Part shown: piece by piece, positions 1 through 7,827 of the stretch
Layout of the letters: each line of letters starts with the position of its first letter
Position numbering within the stretch: position 1 is the first letter of the stretch
NCBI GenBank assembly: GCA_018818835.1
Contig: JAHIRD010000071.1
Location: 1-64,000 of the forward strand
From: Pseudomonadota bacterium
Lineage (GTDB): Bacteria > Desulfobacterota > Desulfobacteria > Desulfobacterales > Desulfolunaceae
DNA: 64,000 nucleotides
Reading direction: 5' to 3'
Notes under the pieces: generated by a model
Database searches by the model: none
What the model saw: only the letters and a program-made list of their open reading frames with translations
What the model was told of the DNA's origin: nothing
Program-made: the position numbers and the translations under genes

Positions 1-145
1 CGGTTCTGAGAGGGGCCGGTAACAACGGTAATGGCAAAACATAAAACGACTGTCACGTAGTAGCCGCGTGCGGCAAGGCGTCAGTAAAGCATGTTGTTAA
101 TAAGCTGCCATTATTGGAGAAACCGGTCTACTCGACATACCCTTT
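1..145 (+). other. Possible group II intron RNA remnant (no RT gene)
   Basis: The first bases read CGGTTCTGAGAGGGG and, after an interruption, GTCTACTCGAC at about 125-135. From memory, these two strings flank a variable stem in many bacterial group II introns next to the reverse-transcriptase gene. The arms TAATGGCA (about 30-37) and TGCCATTA (about 108-115) can pair, as can CCGG near 16 and CCGG near 122, which fits a folded RNA. No reverse-transcriptase ORF is present and the left end lies outside the window. It may be an ORF-less or truncated copy. Low to moderate confidence. Confidence 0.35.
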
Positions 146-867
146 TCAAAAAATACAGACGAGACTCGTTTTATATAGTTTGATTCGCCTGTGTCGTGAA
201 CCTACTTTGGGGTTGGTTAAAAACCATAAGATTTGAAAACTCTCTTGGATACGATACGGCACTGAAGATTTTCTGGTCCGCCGTTATGGCAGAGAGGGCT
301 GTGTGATTTACGTTTTTCTACGCAAAACATAACAAGCCTGAATCCTGATGGGTGATCCCTTTTGATAGCTGTGGGTTTTGGTAAACGGCTCGTAATTAAT
401 TTTTTCCGAAGTCTTTGAATCTTTTTGGTCACATCTTGTCTTTACATCTTGAGCAGTGCATAAATAGTAACAACGAAAAAAGACCTTGTTAATCAATAAT
501 CAAGATGTGGCCTTTTTTCCCATTAAAAGATCGAGTGAATCCATATAATGTTTGACGATGGGAAGAACATAAACTTTCTTGAAACGGGCTTCAATCTGAT
601 CCATAATGCCTCAATTTAAAGGCTCTGATGTTTTATAGATTATTTTAAGGGCGATGTGTAGAATTAATATTCAATTTCATATCAAGTAAATATATGTTAT
701 AATAGTCAATTTATGAATTGGGATGAAAATTATATTTTCAAGGTGCAAAATGTGAGATAACATCAATTAAAATTTATTGACTTTAAATTCTTTTAATAAT
801 AATAATCGCAATATTTTTAGGGCCACTATTTTATTACTGTAAATTACTAAAGATAAGGGAGAATAAA
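146..867. other. AT-rich stretch without a recognisable gene
   Basis: Short minus-strand ORFs occur between 217 and 496, but their proteins resemble no family I know, have basic low-complexity composition and overlap each other in different frames. The segment from 640 to 860 is very AT-rich and should contain the promoter of the secreted protein gene that starts at 868. No convincing RNA gene or repeat was seen. Confidence 0.4.
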
Positions 868-1758
868 ATGAACTTTTACAAGAAATATATTGTTGGCGTT
901 TTTTTTGCGATTAGTGTTTTAACTATAGGCGGAAACACCTCATTATTGTGGGCGGATACTTACATGGGCAGTGCGGATACAAACGGGGATGGTGCTCTGG
1001 AAAAAATTTATAACGCTTACAATAGCAGCCAAATTAAAATAACCAAATCAAATGGAACTAACCCAAGATATTATCCTATTAGCACAGGACAATGGTCACT
1101 TTTGGGTGTTGGATTCGTGGATTTGGATGGGAATGCAGGGCAAGAGATTGTCATTAATTATAATGGTGGAATCAAGGTCATTACAGACAGAAATGGAACG
1201 TCACACACTTACAATATGTCAGGCGAATGGTCACTGTTGGGCGTAGGCTTTACAGATTTGGATGGTTACTCAGGTCAAGAGATAGTAATTACCTGCAATG
1301 CAGGGATCAAGGTTATTTGTGATAGGAAAGGAACGACAAACTCTTATAATTTGGCTGGTCAATGGTGCTTGATAGGTCAAGGGTTTATGGACACAAATGG
1401 TACTGCTGGAAATGAAATCATTCTAAGTAAGAATGGTTATATTGTATCCACCATCTGTGATAGAACTAAAACTGTCCATAATTTTAATATTGGCAGTTCC
1501 AATTGGAATTTAATGGGAATTGCTGAAACTGATGGAGTATCTGGCAATGAAATCATAATCAACAACAAAAACATAGCAATATTAGTACTTTGTGATAAGA
1601 TAAATAAATCAAGATCATATGGATTATTAGCAAAACCATGGTTCTTAAACTCTATAGAAAACATTGATGGTGTTACCGGCTCTGAGATTACGTATATTTA
1701 TCAAGATACACCTGGCCTTGTACGTGTAATTTGTGACAGAACGGGAAAGCAATATTAG
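868..1758 (+). CDS. Secreted protein with about five FG-GAP/VCBS-like repeats
   Basis: The protein has 296 residues. Residues 1-30 form a typical Sec signal peptide (basic MNFYKK start, hydrophobic core, likely cleavage after LLWA). The rest is built from about five imperfect repeats of roughly 45 residues: W-x-LLG-x-GF, then an acidic-glycine turn (DLDGNAGQE, DLDGYSGQE, DTNGTAGNE) and a closing x-V-I-C/T-D-R strand. The Asp/Gly turns resemble calcium-binding FG-GAP or integrin-alpha blades, so a beta-propeller-like extracellular protein is plausible; the binding partner is unknown. Start: ATG follows a purine-rich AAGGGAG. The gene is much more AT-rich than the metabolic genes downstream and stands alone, which suggests horizontal acquisition. 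Confidence 0.75.
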   Translation: MNFYKKYIVGVFFAISVLTIGGNTSLLWADTYMGSADTNGDGALEKIYNAYNSSQIKITKSNGTNPRYYPISTGQWSLLGVGFVDLDGNAGQEIVINYNGGIKVITDRNGTSHTYNMSGEWSLLGVGFTDLDGYSGQEIVITCNAGIKVICDRKGTTNSYNLAGQWCLIGQGFMDTNGTAGNEIILSKNGYIVSTICDRTKTVHNFNIGSSNWNLMGIAETDGVSGNEIIINNKNIAILVLCDKINKSRSYGLLAKPWFLNSIENIDGVTGSEITYIYQDTPGLVRVICDRTGKQY

Positions 1759-1845
1759 ATACCATCTATATAAGATTAATGCATGACGTTCTGAATATAT
1801 CTAAACTAAAGATGTCGAGAAATCGTGAACTTGCGGAAACTTGGG

Positions 1846-1883
1846 TCACCTCTTTTGTCTTGACAAAAGAGGTGATTCTTTTC
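1846..1883 (+). terminator. Strong hairpin terminator
   Basis: A perfect 14-bp inverted repeat (TCACCTCTTTTGTC at 1846-1859, its complement at 1862-1875) has only two bases between the arms and is followed by TTCTTTTC. It sits 88 bases after the secreted repeat protein gene and probably ends its transcript. Confidence 0.65.
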
Positions 1884-1934
1884 AAAAACCCTTAAATATC
1901 GAAAATTCTGGGGACATCCATGAATGGCACTAAC

Positions 1935-2290
1935 TTAAGTTTTTGCATGTCTTTTCCGTTTTTTAACCAGTGTAGTTGTGTATTGGCATAGAAGAAGCGA
2001 TATCGCCTTCATTTTCTTGATAATATTGTCTAATTCGCGATTGTTGTCAATGGCCTTTTGGTAAGATTTGGCTTGACCTGCGGTGAGGTTTATCGTAGTT
2101 GTTTTCCCATTTTTTTTGAACGTCCACTAGTAGTAATGGCCATAGGTTTTTTCTTTTGACGGATCCTTCGGGGCCTTTCGCATTCGCACTATCTTTCTTT
2201 CTGTAATTGTTCCCTGCAAAACTAATCCTACTTTCCCCAGCCGCGATACCAGCCGTGCGTACTGTGCTTGTAGCTGCTTGGCTGATTTTT
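1935..2290 (-). pseudogene. DUF6788-like protein gene interrupted by in-frame TAG
   Basis: Read on the minus strand, one frame gives a protein with LQGTITERKIVRMRKAP, then KTYGHYY, a TAG stop (codon at 2127-2129), and continues WTFKKNGKTTTINLTAGQ and QKAIDNN to a TAA at 1935-1937. The GTITER..KTYGPYY-x-W-x-F..KNGKTTTINLT pattern matches the small DUF6788 proteins often found beside transposases. The coding similarity continues undisturbed past the stop, so this is one gene broken by a single nonsense change. The 5' end is uncertain because the open frame upstream runs into non-homologous sequence and then into the hicA region. It is probably a mobile-element passenger in decay. Confidence 0.6.
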
Positions 2291-2631
2291 TGTTGTACTT
2301 TCCGCACCCGACAAACCTGAACCTGACCTGGTCCCTGGGGTTCAGGTCTCCGTTTGACTCTTTTGGTTGAAATGTCCTGATAAAAAAGGGGTATTGAACA
2401 TGATTGTTTAGCCTCTTTTTCTTTTTAACAAGGAATCGCTCTTTGATAAAACGCACCTTTGAATGTGGCCCAGCCCTCCGGGAAAAAATAGCTCTGTAGG
2501 GCGAAAAATCGTGGTGTAATATATGGGTACAGGCACTACTCGCCGGAGCATTGGAAGGTGGGTGACAAGAGATCCAATTAGCGAAAAAGGGGGCGTCAAT
2601 ATTTATGCTTTTGATATTGGGGTCGGCTGGA

Positions 2632-2865
2632 TTAGTGATTAAGGCGGCTTGCAGCGGCAACAAATTCATCCACGCTGATACCTGCCTGACGAATTGCGCT
2701 TCGGAGAGTTCCGACGGCAAGGCTTTTATGAAGCGGAATAACACAACCCTTGTCACCTTTACGCATGTCAACATGGCTGCCTTTTTGCCGTGTTTCATGA
2801 AAGCCAAGTTTCCTAAAGATTTTGAGGTTGCTTCCCATGTCTGATATTCTCGGAAGTTCAGGCAT
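2632..2865 (-). CDS. hicA: HicA family mRNA interferase toxin
   Basis: HicA toxins are small double-stranded-RNA-binding-fold ribonucleases that cleave mRNA and are neutralised by HicB. The 77-residue protein starts MPELPRIS and carries the family core RKLGF..RQKGSH, with the catalytic His in GSH, then VIPLHKSLAVGTLRSAIRQAG and a closing VDEFV helix. I chose the ATG at 2865 because family members start MPxLPxIS. The start overlaps the 3' end of hicB by 8 bases, so the pair is translationally coupled. Residues around the M-G-S-N-L-K segment, where most homologues have a G-K-E-V-I-K-type sequence, are encoded by one arm of an inverted repeat, an oddity described separately. Confidence 0.85.
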   Translation of the reverse strand: MPELPRISDMGSNLKIFRKLGFHETRQKGSHVDMRKGDKGCVIPLHKSLAVGTLRSAIRQAGISVDEFVAAASRLNH

Positions 2866-2881
2866 GGGAAGCAACCTCAAA
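2821..2881. repeat. Perfect 19-bp inverted repeat at hicB/hicA junction
   Basis: The arm TTTGAGGTTGCTTCCCATG at 2821-2839 is repeated exactly, in inverted orientation, at 2863-2881, with 23 bases between. The right arm encodes the conserved HicB C-terminal TTFEVAxHA and spans the hicA start codon. The left arm encodes M-G-S-N-L-K inside HicA. In the hicBA transcript this would form a very stable hairpin covering the hicA initiation site. Confidence 0.8.
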
Positions 2882-3064
2882 TGTCGTCATCAGTGAACGG
2901 TAGGTTTGTATGGCCGGAAATTCTTCCAGGTAAAGTTCCGTTGCTTCCTTGAGATTGATTACAGCCTCTTTGATTGTCTCGGCCTGGCTTGCCGTTCCTA
3001 TTTCAGGACAGAGGGCCACGTAAAGATCATCTTCTTTATGCACAATGGCGGTAAATGTATGCAT
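2858..3064 (-). CDS. hicB: HicB family antitoxin (short form)
   Basis: HicB antitoxins bind HicA and usually repress their own operon. This 68-residue protein has the partial RNase-H-like HicB fold: FTAIVHKEDDLYVALCPE, then GTASQAETIKEAVINLKEATELYLE and the conserved ending TTFEVASHA. It belongs to the short HicB class without a separate C-terminal DNA-binding domain. The ATG at 3064 follows GAGGTGA at a normal distance; an in-frame TTG just before it is less likely. The gene lies directly upstream of hicA and overlaps it. Confidence 0.85.
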   Translation of the reverse strand: MHTFTAIVHKEDDLYVALCPEIGTASQAETIKEAVINLKEATELYLEEFPAIQTYRSLMTTFEVASHA

Positions 3065-3086
3065 CAATTCACCTCGTTATACGTTG

Positions 3087-3250
3087 TTAATTATGAATAA
3101 GTTCTTCAAATTTTCTGCGCTTGATGAATGCATCAAGAATTGAACTGTTCTCTTTTTCTTCAAAATCCCCGCCAAACAATCAAGCGTAAACCTCGATCCA
3201 TAGGGTACAATGTCAACGGGGATTCCATCATGGGAATAGAGCCTTACGAT
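3087..3250 (-). pseudogene. Possible nucleotidyltransferase remnant
   Basis: On the minus strand one frame reads GIPVDIVPYG, the hallmark of the strand after the active site in MntA/AbiEii-like nucleotidyltransferases, and then another frame reads FGGDFEEKENSSILDAFIKRRKFEEL to a TAA at 3087-3089. This looks like the C-terminal end of a nucleotidyltransferase broken by a frameshift, with the N-terminal catalytic part missing. It sits just upstream of hicB. The match is short, so confidence is low. Confidence 0.25.
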
Positions 3251-3269
3251 TGATATTAATAAACATTCA

Positions 3270-3860
3270 GTGTTGCATCATCGTGTGAATGGGCGTATAT
3301 TTTATACAAATTTAAATTTAAACTTTAGGAATGAAACCGGGGTCTCTGCCCCCACGATCAACGCGTGGATATCTGTTCTTGAAGCCTCGTTTATCCTCTT
3401 TTTTCTGGAACCCTATCAGGCCAATATCGGCAAACGGCTGATCAAATCACCGAAATTGTATTTCTACGATACAGGGCTTGCTGCCTATCTTTTGGGTATC
3501 GAGTCGAATAATCAGATGGAAAGAGATCCCTTAAGGGGGGGGCTTTTTGAAAATCTGGTGATCATGGAAATGGTCAAGAAACGGTTGAATCAGGGGCTTG
3601 ACCCAAATCTGTTCTTTTACCGTGACAATAACACCAATGAAGTCGATGTACTCTATCAAACTGGCTCGAATCTTATCCCTGTGGAAATAAAATCGGCGGA
3701 AACCTTTCAGAAAGAGTTTATTAAGGGGTTGAACTACCTAAAAAAAATTATGCCGGATAAAACAGGTGTTGGATATGTCGTTTACTCAGGATCGCAAGAG
3801 CAGGAAGGGGAAGCCTTCAGGCTGATACATTACGAAAAAGCCCACACCATTGTGACATGA
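3270..3860 (+). pseudogene. C-terminal fragment of AAA ATPase with DUF4143
   Basis: The 196-residue frame contains the DUF4143 region typical of archaeal/bacterial ATPases of the AAA_14 type: GVSAPTINAWISVLEASFI, the KSPKLYFYDTGLAAYLLGI core, LFENLVIMEMVKKR, the FYRDNNTNEVDVL nuclease-like segment and IPVEIKSAET. Full-length members have about 400 residues with an N-terminal P-loop ATPase domain; here there is no Walker A or B sequence in any upstream frame. The first 20 residues do not resemble the family. The C-terminal two-fifths is intact, so this is a 5'-truncated remnant in the decayed accessory region. Confidence 0.75.
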
Positions 3861-4035
3861 TTGAACGCCAAACGACTTTTCAAAAGAATACTCTTCACAG
3901 ACGGTTCCATCATCATTGAGTACGGATGCCCGACTCCCTTTGATATCACATGCGAAGGTCAGGCCCTTGTTCTGACTTTTTTCAGGGCTGCAAAACGATG
4001 CGATGTGTTTAAGGCGGTGGTGTGTTTTAAATTTT

Positions 4036-4647
4036 TCAGGCCTGTGCCCATGGCTTGACCAGATTCTGCTCGATTCCCAGGTGATCCAGAGCCCGTGCCA
4101 CCACCGTGTCCACCAGATCATCGATGCTTTGCGCGCCTGTATAGAATGAGGGGCAGGGCGGCATGATGGTTGCGCCAGCCCGGGTGACCTTGAGCATGTT
4201 CGTCAGATGGATGGTGCTCAGTGGGGTTTCCCGGGGCAGAAGAATCAGGGGATGTTTTTCCTTGAGGCAAACATCGGCGGCCCTCTGGATCAGGTTGGAG
4301 GCAAGGCCTGCGGCAATGGCCCCCAGTGTGCCCATGGTGCAGGGGGCAATGACCATGCCGTCATGCCTGAATGATCCGCTGGCCGGGGGAGTGAAGAAAT
4401 CGTGTTCATCCAGTATGGTAAGGGTGGCCTGTGGGATTGGGTGTATCCCTTTTGAACAGAGAAATTCCTCAAATGCCTCGCCTTTGTATCCGCATTCATG
4501 CTTTAAAACGGATTTTCCCGCCGACGAGACTATCAGATATACATGGGTATTCCGCTCAAGCAAGGCCTTGAGCAGCCGGATGCCGTATAGCGCTCCCGAT
4601 GCGCCGCAGATGGCGATGACGATGGTTTTAGACTCTGAGCAATTCAT
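4036..4647 (-). CDS. ubiX: Flavin prenyltransferase UbiX
   Basis: UbiX joins dimethylallyl phosphate to FMN and makes prenylated FMN, the cofactor of UbiD-type decarboxylases. The 203-residue length is normal. Visible family features are the N-terminal flavin-binding GASGALYG at residues 15-22, the VIAPCTMGTLGAIAAG loop at about 99-114, LIQRAADV, and the LLPRETPLSTIHLTNM motif with the conserved Arg-Glu at 139-140. The gene is last in a four-gene minus-strand run and overlaps ubiA by 20 bases, which suggests coupled translation. The neighbour is a UbiA-type prenyltransferase, so the cofactor probably serves quinone synthesis, likely menaquinone in this anaerobe. No ubiD is visible here. Confidence 0.93.
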   Translation of the reverse strand: MNCSESKTIVIAICGASGALYGIRLLKALLERNTHVYLIVSSAGKSVLKHECGYKGEAFEEFLCSKGIHPIPQATLTILDEHDFFTPPASGSFRHDGMVIAPCTMGTLGAIAAGLASNLIQRAADVCLKEKHPLILLPRETPLSTIHLTNMLKVTRAGATIMPPCPSFYTGAQSIDDLVDTVVARALDHLGIEQNLVKPWAQA

Positions 4648-5512
4648 TGATGATAATCCCTGCTAAAAGCACCACGGACAGGATGCTGTTGATATGAAAA
4701 AAGGCGATGTGCACATGGGTCAGATCATGGGGTTTCACAAGACGATGTTCGATGATCAGAAGCACTCCGATGACCCCCACGGTAAACAGATAAACCGGCC
4801 CCATGTCAAAGGCCACATAGATCATAAAAAAAAAGAAAAAGGTGGCGATGTGGAGAATTGTTGACATGGACAAGGCCTTTTGGATGCCGAAGGTGGCTGG
4901 TATGGAAAAAAGCCCTTGCTTCTGATCAAAGTCCGTATCCTGACAGGCGTATAGAATATCGAAACCTGCGATGTTGGTCAACAGGGCCATGGACAGGTAG
5001 AAAATGCCCATGGACAAGGAATCGGTCAGGGCGATCCAGGCCCCCAGGGGGGACAGGGAAATCACGAAGCCCAGATAAAGATGACAGAGAAAGGTGAAGC
5101 GTTTGGTGTAAGAATACAGAAACAATAAGGCTAAAACCGGAAAAGACAGGTAAAAGCACATGGACCCCAGCATGGCTGCAGAGAGGATGAACAGGCAGGA
5201 TGAAAGGACAATGAATAGAATCGCTGCATGTTTACTCAGGGCTCCGGAAGGAATTTCTCTCATCCGGGTCCTGGGGTTTATTCCGTCCATATCTGCATCC
5301 ACCAGGCGGTTGAAGCCCATGGCTGCCGAACGGGCACCCACCATGGCAAGGAGTATCCAGAAAATTGAGGCTGCCTGAATCGTGTGGTCCCGGCCAGCCA
5401 GTATCACAGCGGAAAGGGCAAAGGGCAAAGCAAAGATCGTGTGGCTGAATTTGATCATCCTGCCGTAAACGGTTATTTTCGACAAAAGATCAGTGTTGGT
5501 GTCAGGTTTCAT
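4628..5512 (-). CDS. ubiA: UbiA/MqnP-type polyprenyltransferase
   Basis: This integral membrane enzyme attaches a polyprenyl chain to an aromatic acid in quinone synthesis. The protein has 294 residues from the ATG at 5512, which lies 4 bases after the stop of the upstream radical SAM gene; the longer open frame would run into that gene. It has about eight hydrophobic helices and both aspartate-rich substrate motifs, NRLVDADMDGINPRTR and, later, DILYACQDTDFDQKQGL. KFSHTIFALPFALSAV near the N-terminus is characteristic of UbiA/MqnP. In organisms using the futalosine route to menaquinone, UbiX, UbiD and MqnP act together, which fits the ubiX neighbour. The exact substrate cannot be told from sequence. 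Confidence 0.88.
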   Translation of the reverse strand: MKPDTNTDLLSKITVYGRMIKFSHTIFALPFALSAVILAGRDHTIQAASIFWILLAMVGARSAAMGFNRLVDADMDGINPRTRMREIPSGALSKHAAILFIVLSSCLFILSAAMLGSMCFYLSFPVLALLFLYSYTKRFTFLCHLYLGFVISLSPLGAWIALTDSLSMGIFYLSMALLTNIAGFDILYACQDTDFDQKQGLFSIPATFGIQKALSMSTILHIATFFFFFMIYVAFDMGPVYLFTVGVIGVLLIIEHRLVKPHDLTHVHIAFFHINSILSVVLLAGIIINELLRV

Positions 5513-5516
5513 CAGG

Positions 5517-6530
5517 TCAGATATCAACTCCGTGGATTGGGGCTTGGCAGTCCGGGCATTTCCCGTTTTCAATGGCGTTGTCACGGATCATGTAACCCCG
5601 CCTGTGGATGAGTGTTTTACCGCAAAGGTGACAGAAGGTATTTTCTCCTGTGTCGCCGGGGACATTCCCGGTATAGACATAATAAAGGCCAGCCTCAATG
5701 CCGGTTTTTCTGGCAAAGGATAAACTTGCAAGCGGGGTCATAGGCCGGTCCGTAAGCCGGTATGTGGGATGGAATCGGCTGATATGCCAGGGCGTTTCGG
5801 GCCCCAGATCCTTTACGATAAATTGAGCCAGGGCCTTGAGTTCTGTTTCGCTGTCATTCAGGCCTGGAATCAGAAGGGTGGTGATTTCAAGAAAAATTCC
5901 AGCGGCCTTCATTTTTCTGAGGGTTTCCTTGACAGGTGAAAGGCGTGCTCCGCAGTATGTTTTGTAAAAATCATCGCTGAATGCCTTGAGGTCAATGTTG
6001 GCTGCATCAAGGACCGGGGCGATCATGTCAATGGCTTCGGCACCCATGTAGCCGTTGGATACAAAGACGGTTTTCAGGCCCTTTTGCCGTGCAAGGGTCG
6101 CGGTATCAAAGGCGTATTCAAAATAAACCGTGGGCTCGGTGTAGGTGAAGGATATGGAGAGGCATCCGGCTCTAAGGGCTGACTCAACGACCTGGGCTGG
6201 CCTGACAGGAGATCCGAGAATCATGCCGTTGCGGTCTTTGGGCATCTGGGCGATGTCTGCATTCTGGCAGAAACGGCAGGAAAAATTGCAGCCCACAGTT
6301 GCAATGGAATAGGAAAGACTTCCGGGTGCAAGATGGAACAAAGGCTTTTTCTCGATGGGGTCTATGTGCTCTGCCACCACCTGTCCGTATACCAGGGACC
6401 GGAGAGATCCCCCCTGGTTTTCACGAACCCCGCAGAGACCCCGCTGTCCGTCCTGAATAAGGCAACGCTGTCTGCACAGATAGCAAAGCACCGCGTTCTT
6501 ATCTCGTTTGGCATAACAAAAAGCGTCCAT
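5517..6530 (-). CDS. amrS: AmmeMemoRadiSam-system radical SAM enzyme (AmrS-like)
   Basis: The 337-residue protein belongs to the COG1180 pyruvate-formate-lyase-activase-like radical SAM group. The SAM cluster motif CNFSCRFC is at residues 81-88 (Cys 81, 85 and 88). An N-terminal Cys cluster (C16, C19, C23, C33) and the sequence KKPLFHLAPGS are typical of the AmrS subfamily, and a C-terminal pair of CxxC motifs (CHLC, CPDC) forms a zinc-ribbon-like tail. The family's substrate is unknown. Its usual Memo and AMMECR1 partners are not seen in this window. It lies between ubiA and a methyltransferase gene with only 4-7 bases between genes, so it is probably co-transcribed with them. Confidence 0.87.
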   Translation of the reverse strand: MDAFCYAKRDKNAVLCYLCRQRCLIQDGQRGLCGVRENQGGSLRSLVYGQVVAEHIDPIEKKPLFHLAPGSLSYSIATVGCNFSCRFCQNADIAQMPKDRNGMILGSPVRPAQVVESALRAGCLSISFTYTEPTVYFEYAFDTATLARQKGLKTVFVSNGYMGAEAIDMIAPVLDAANIDLKAFSDDFYKTYCGARLSPVKETLRKMKAAGIFLEITTLLIPGLNDSETELKALAQFIVKDLGPETPWHISRFHPTYRLTDRPMTPLASLSFARKTGIEAGLYYVYTGNVPGDTGENTFCHLCGKTLIHRRGYMIRDNAIENGKCPDCQAPIHGVDI

Positions 6531-6537
6531 GATTCTC

Positions 6538-7329
6538 TTACTTTTCTCCGGCGAATTGTTTTTTTTCGGCTGTGGTGCAAGGACTTCCGGCCATATTGCG
6601 TTTATTTCTTTCCACGAGTTTTAAGGGTAGGGGTTTGACCCTGTACGTGGGAACCAGGGTGACAACCATCCCGATGTAGGAGCCGAAAGGGAGTTTTCGT
6701 ATCAGCGTGTTCTGTTCGATTTTATGAATAAAGTTGTCCTGGGCCATAGCCATGAGGTTCACGGTACACCAGGATAGGGGCACGTTGCCCAGAGTCGATC
6801 GGATGATGTTTTTTAATTCCCATACACTGAAAAAATGAGCTTTACTGCACATGGATTTTTCAAGGATCGTTGAAGCCCCTTTGTTTTTTCCCTGGACGGC
6901 ATACCGGTTCAGGGCTCCGATAAAAAGACGGTCCTTGGCCACACGTGCCGCCTCTTCGATGGCCTTGACCGGATTGTCCACAAACTCAAGGCTGTTTACA
7001 AGCAAGGCATGGTGAAATGAATTATCATCAAAGGGGAGATCTTCGGCTGGCCCGCGATGAAGGCCTACGCGGTTTCCAAGCTTTTGGCGGGCGAAATCGA
7101 GCATATAGGGAGATGCGTCGATGCCGGTAAGTTGGAAATTGTTTCGGGCCACCAGATAGGACAGGATTTCTCCGGTGCCACAGCCGATGTCAAGGATGGA
7201 ATCGCAGGACAGCGGATTCAGGAGATCCAGCATAAGCTGTCCCTGCAGGCTTTTGACCTGGAGGTTCTGCTGGCTGCTGTGCCATTTTTCGCATGTTAAG
7301 GCATCGTTATAGTCAAATATGTATCCCAT
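6538..7329 (-). CDS. Class I SAM-dependent methyltransferase
   Basis: The 263-residue protein has a Rossmann-fold methyltransferase core: motif I ILDIGCGTGE at about residues 45-54, then LTGIDASPYML, the motif II/III region GPAEDLPFDDNSFHHALLVNSLEFV, and VAKDRLFIGALN. The C-terminal third is variable and would define the substrate. Its position at the head of the amrS-ubiA-ubiX run suggests a role in quinone or cofactor methylation (UbiE/MenG-like), but the sequence does not carry enough of the UbiE signature to assign it. Its stop lies 7 bases before amrS. Confidence 0.82.
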   Translation of the reverse strand: MGYIFDYNDALTCEKWHSSQQNLQVKSLQGQLMLDLLNPLSCDSILDIGCGTGEILSYLVARNNFQLTGIDASPYMLDFARQKLGNRVGLHRGPAEDLPFDDNSFHHALLVNSLEFVDNPVKAIEEAARVAKDRLFIGALNRYAVQGKNKGASTILEKSMCSKAHFFSVWELKNIIRSTLGNVPLSWCTVNLMAMAQDNFIHKIEQNTLIRKLPFGSYIGMVVTLVPTYRVKPLPLKLVERNKRNMAGSPCTTAEKKQFAGEK

Positions 7330-7360
7330 GGCAGATACTTAAAGGATAATGGGCTCATTA

Positions 7361-7807
7361 TCAAGATGAAATGTTTTTACCAAGAATCAAAATATTCCCT
7401 TTTTCGTTAAAATCGCAGGTATCAAAATAATCGTCCATGATAAAAAATCCCCGGCCATGGTCGGTTGGGGACTCGTTTCGGCTGTCAATCCGGTCCTTAC
7501 CCATGATGGCTCTCCAGTCAAAACCCTCGCCCTGATCTTCGATGATCATGGTCAGAATGCTTCCGGATATTTTCAGATTAAAGCGAATGAGTTTGTCCGG
7601 GTCATGTTTGTGGCCGTGGCGTACGGAATTGGTCAGGCCTTCACGCATGACCACTCTGACAGCAAAGGAATGTATCGCAAGCCCTTTATCGTGCATCATA
7701 TTTTTTACAATGGTATCAACCCTGTCAATGCATTCCATGGTGGAACTCAGCACAATGGAAAGACTGTCCGGCTCACAGGAAACATCGAAAGTCATGGGCT
7801 TTGGCAT
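7361..7807 (-). CDS. Anti-sigma-factor-type ATP-binding protein (RsbW/HATPase_c_2)
   Basis: The 148-residue protein has a single GHKL ATPase domain: N-box EGLTNSVRHGHKHDP, G1-box EDQGEGFDW and G2-box DHGRGFFIM. RsbW/SpoIIAB-like proteins are serine kinases that hold a sigma factor or phosphorylate an anti-sigma-factor antagonist in partner-switching systems. The next gene upstream encodes a receiver-PP2C phosphatase, the natural opposing enzyme, and an HPt gene lies beyond that. No STAS-domain antagonist gene is visible, so it must be elsewhere, or this protein regulates another target. The start ATG is 20 bases downstream of the phosphatase stop. Confidence 0.82.
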   Translation of the reverse strand: MPKPMTFDVSCEPDSLSIVLSSTMECIDRVDTIVKNMMHDKGLAIHSFAVRVVMREGLTNSVRHGHKHDPDKLIRFNLKISGSILTMIIEDQGEGFDWRAIMGKDRIDSRNESPTDHGRGFFIMDDYFDTCDFNEKGNILILGKNISS

Positions 7808-7827
7808 AGGTAACGTCTCCTGGGTAT

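Noticed and set aside
217-496. Minus-strand ORFs of 62-71 codons
   Set aside because: They overlap in two frames, show no family resemblance and lack ribosome-binding sites.
2127-2129. Pyrrolysine or other stop-codon recoding
   Set aside because: No PYLIS-like hairpin or pyl genes seen, and the surrounding genes are also decayed, so mutation is more likely.
2127-2807. 226-codon minus-strand ORF
   Set aside because: Its first part is a shadow of hicA in another frame; only its last part is genuine DUF6788-like coding sequence.
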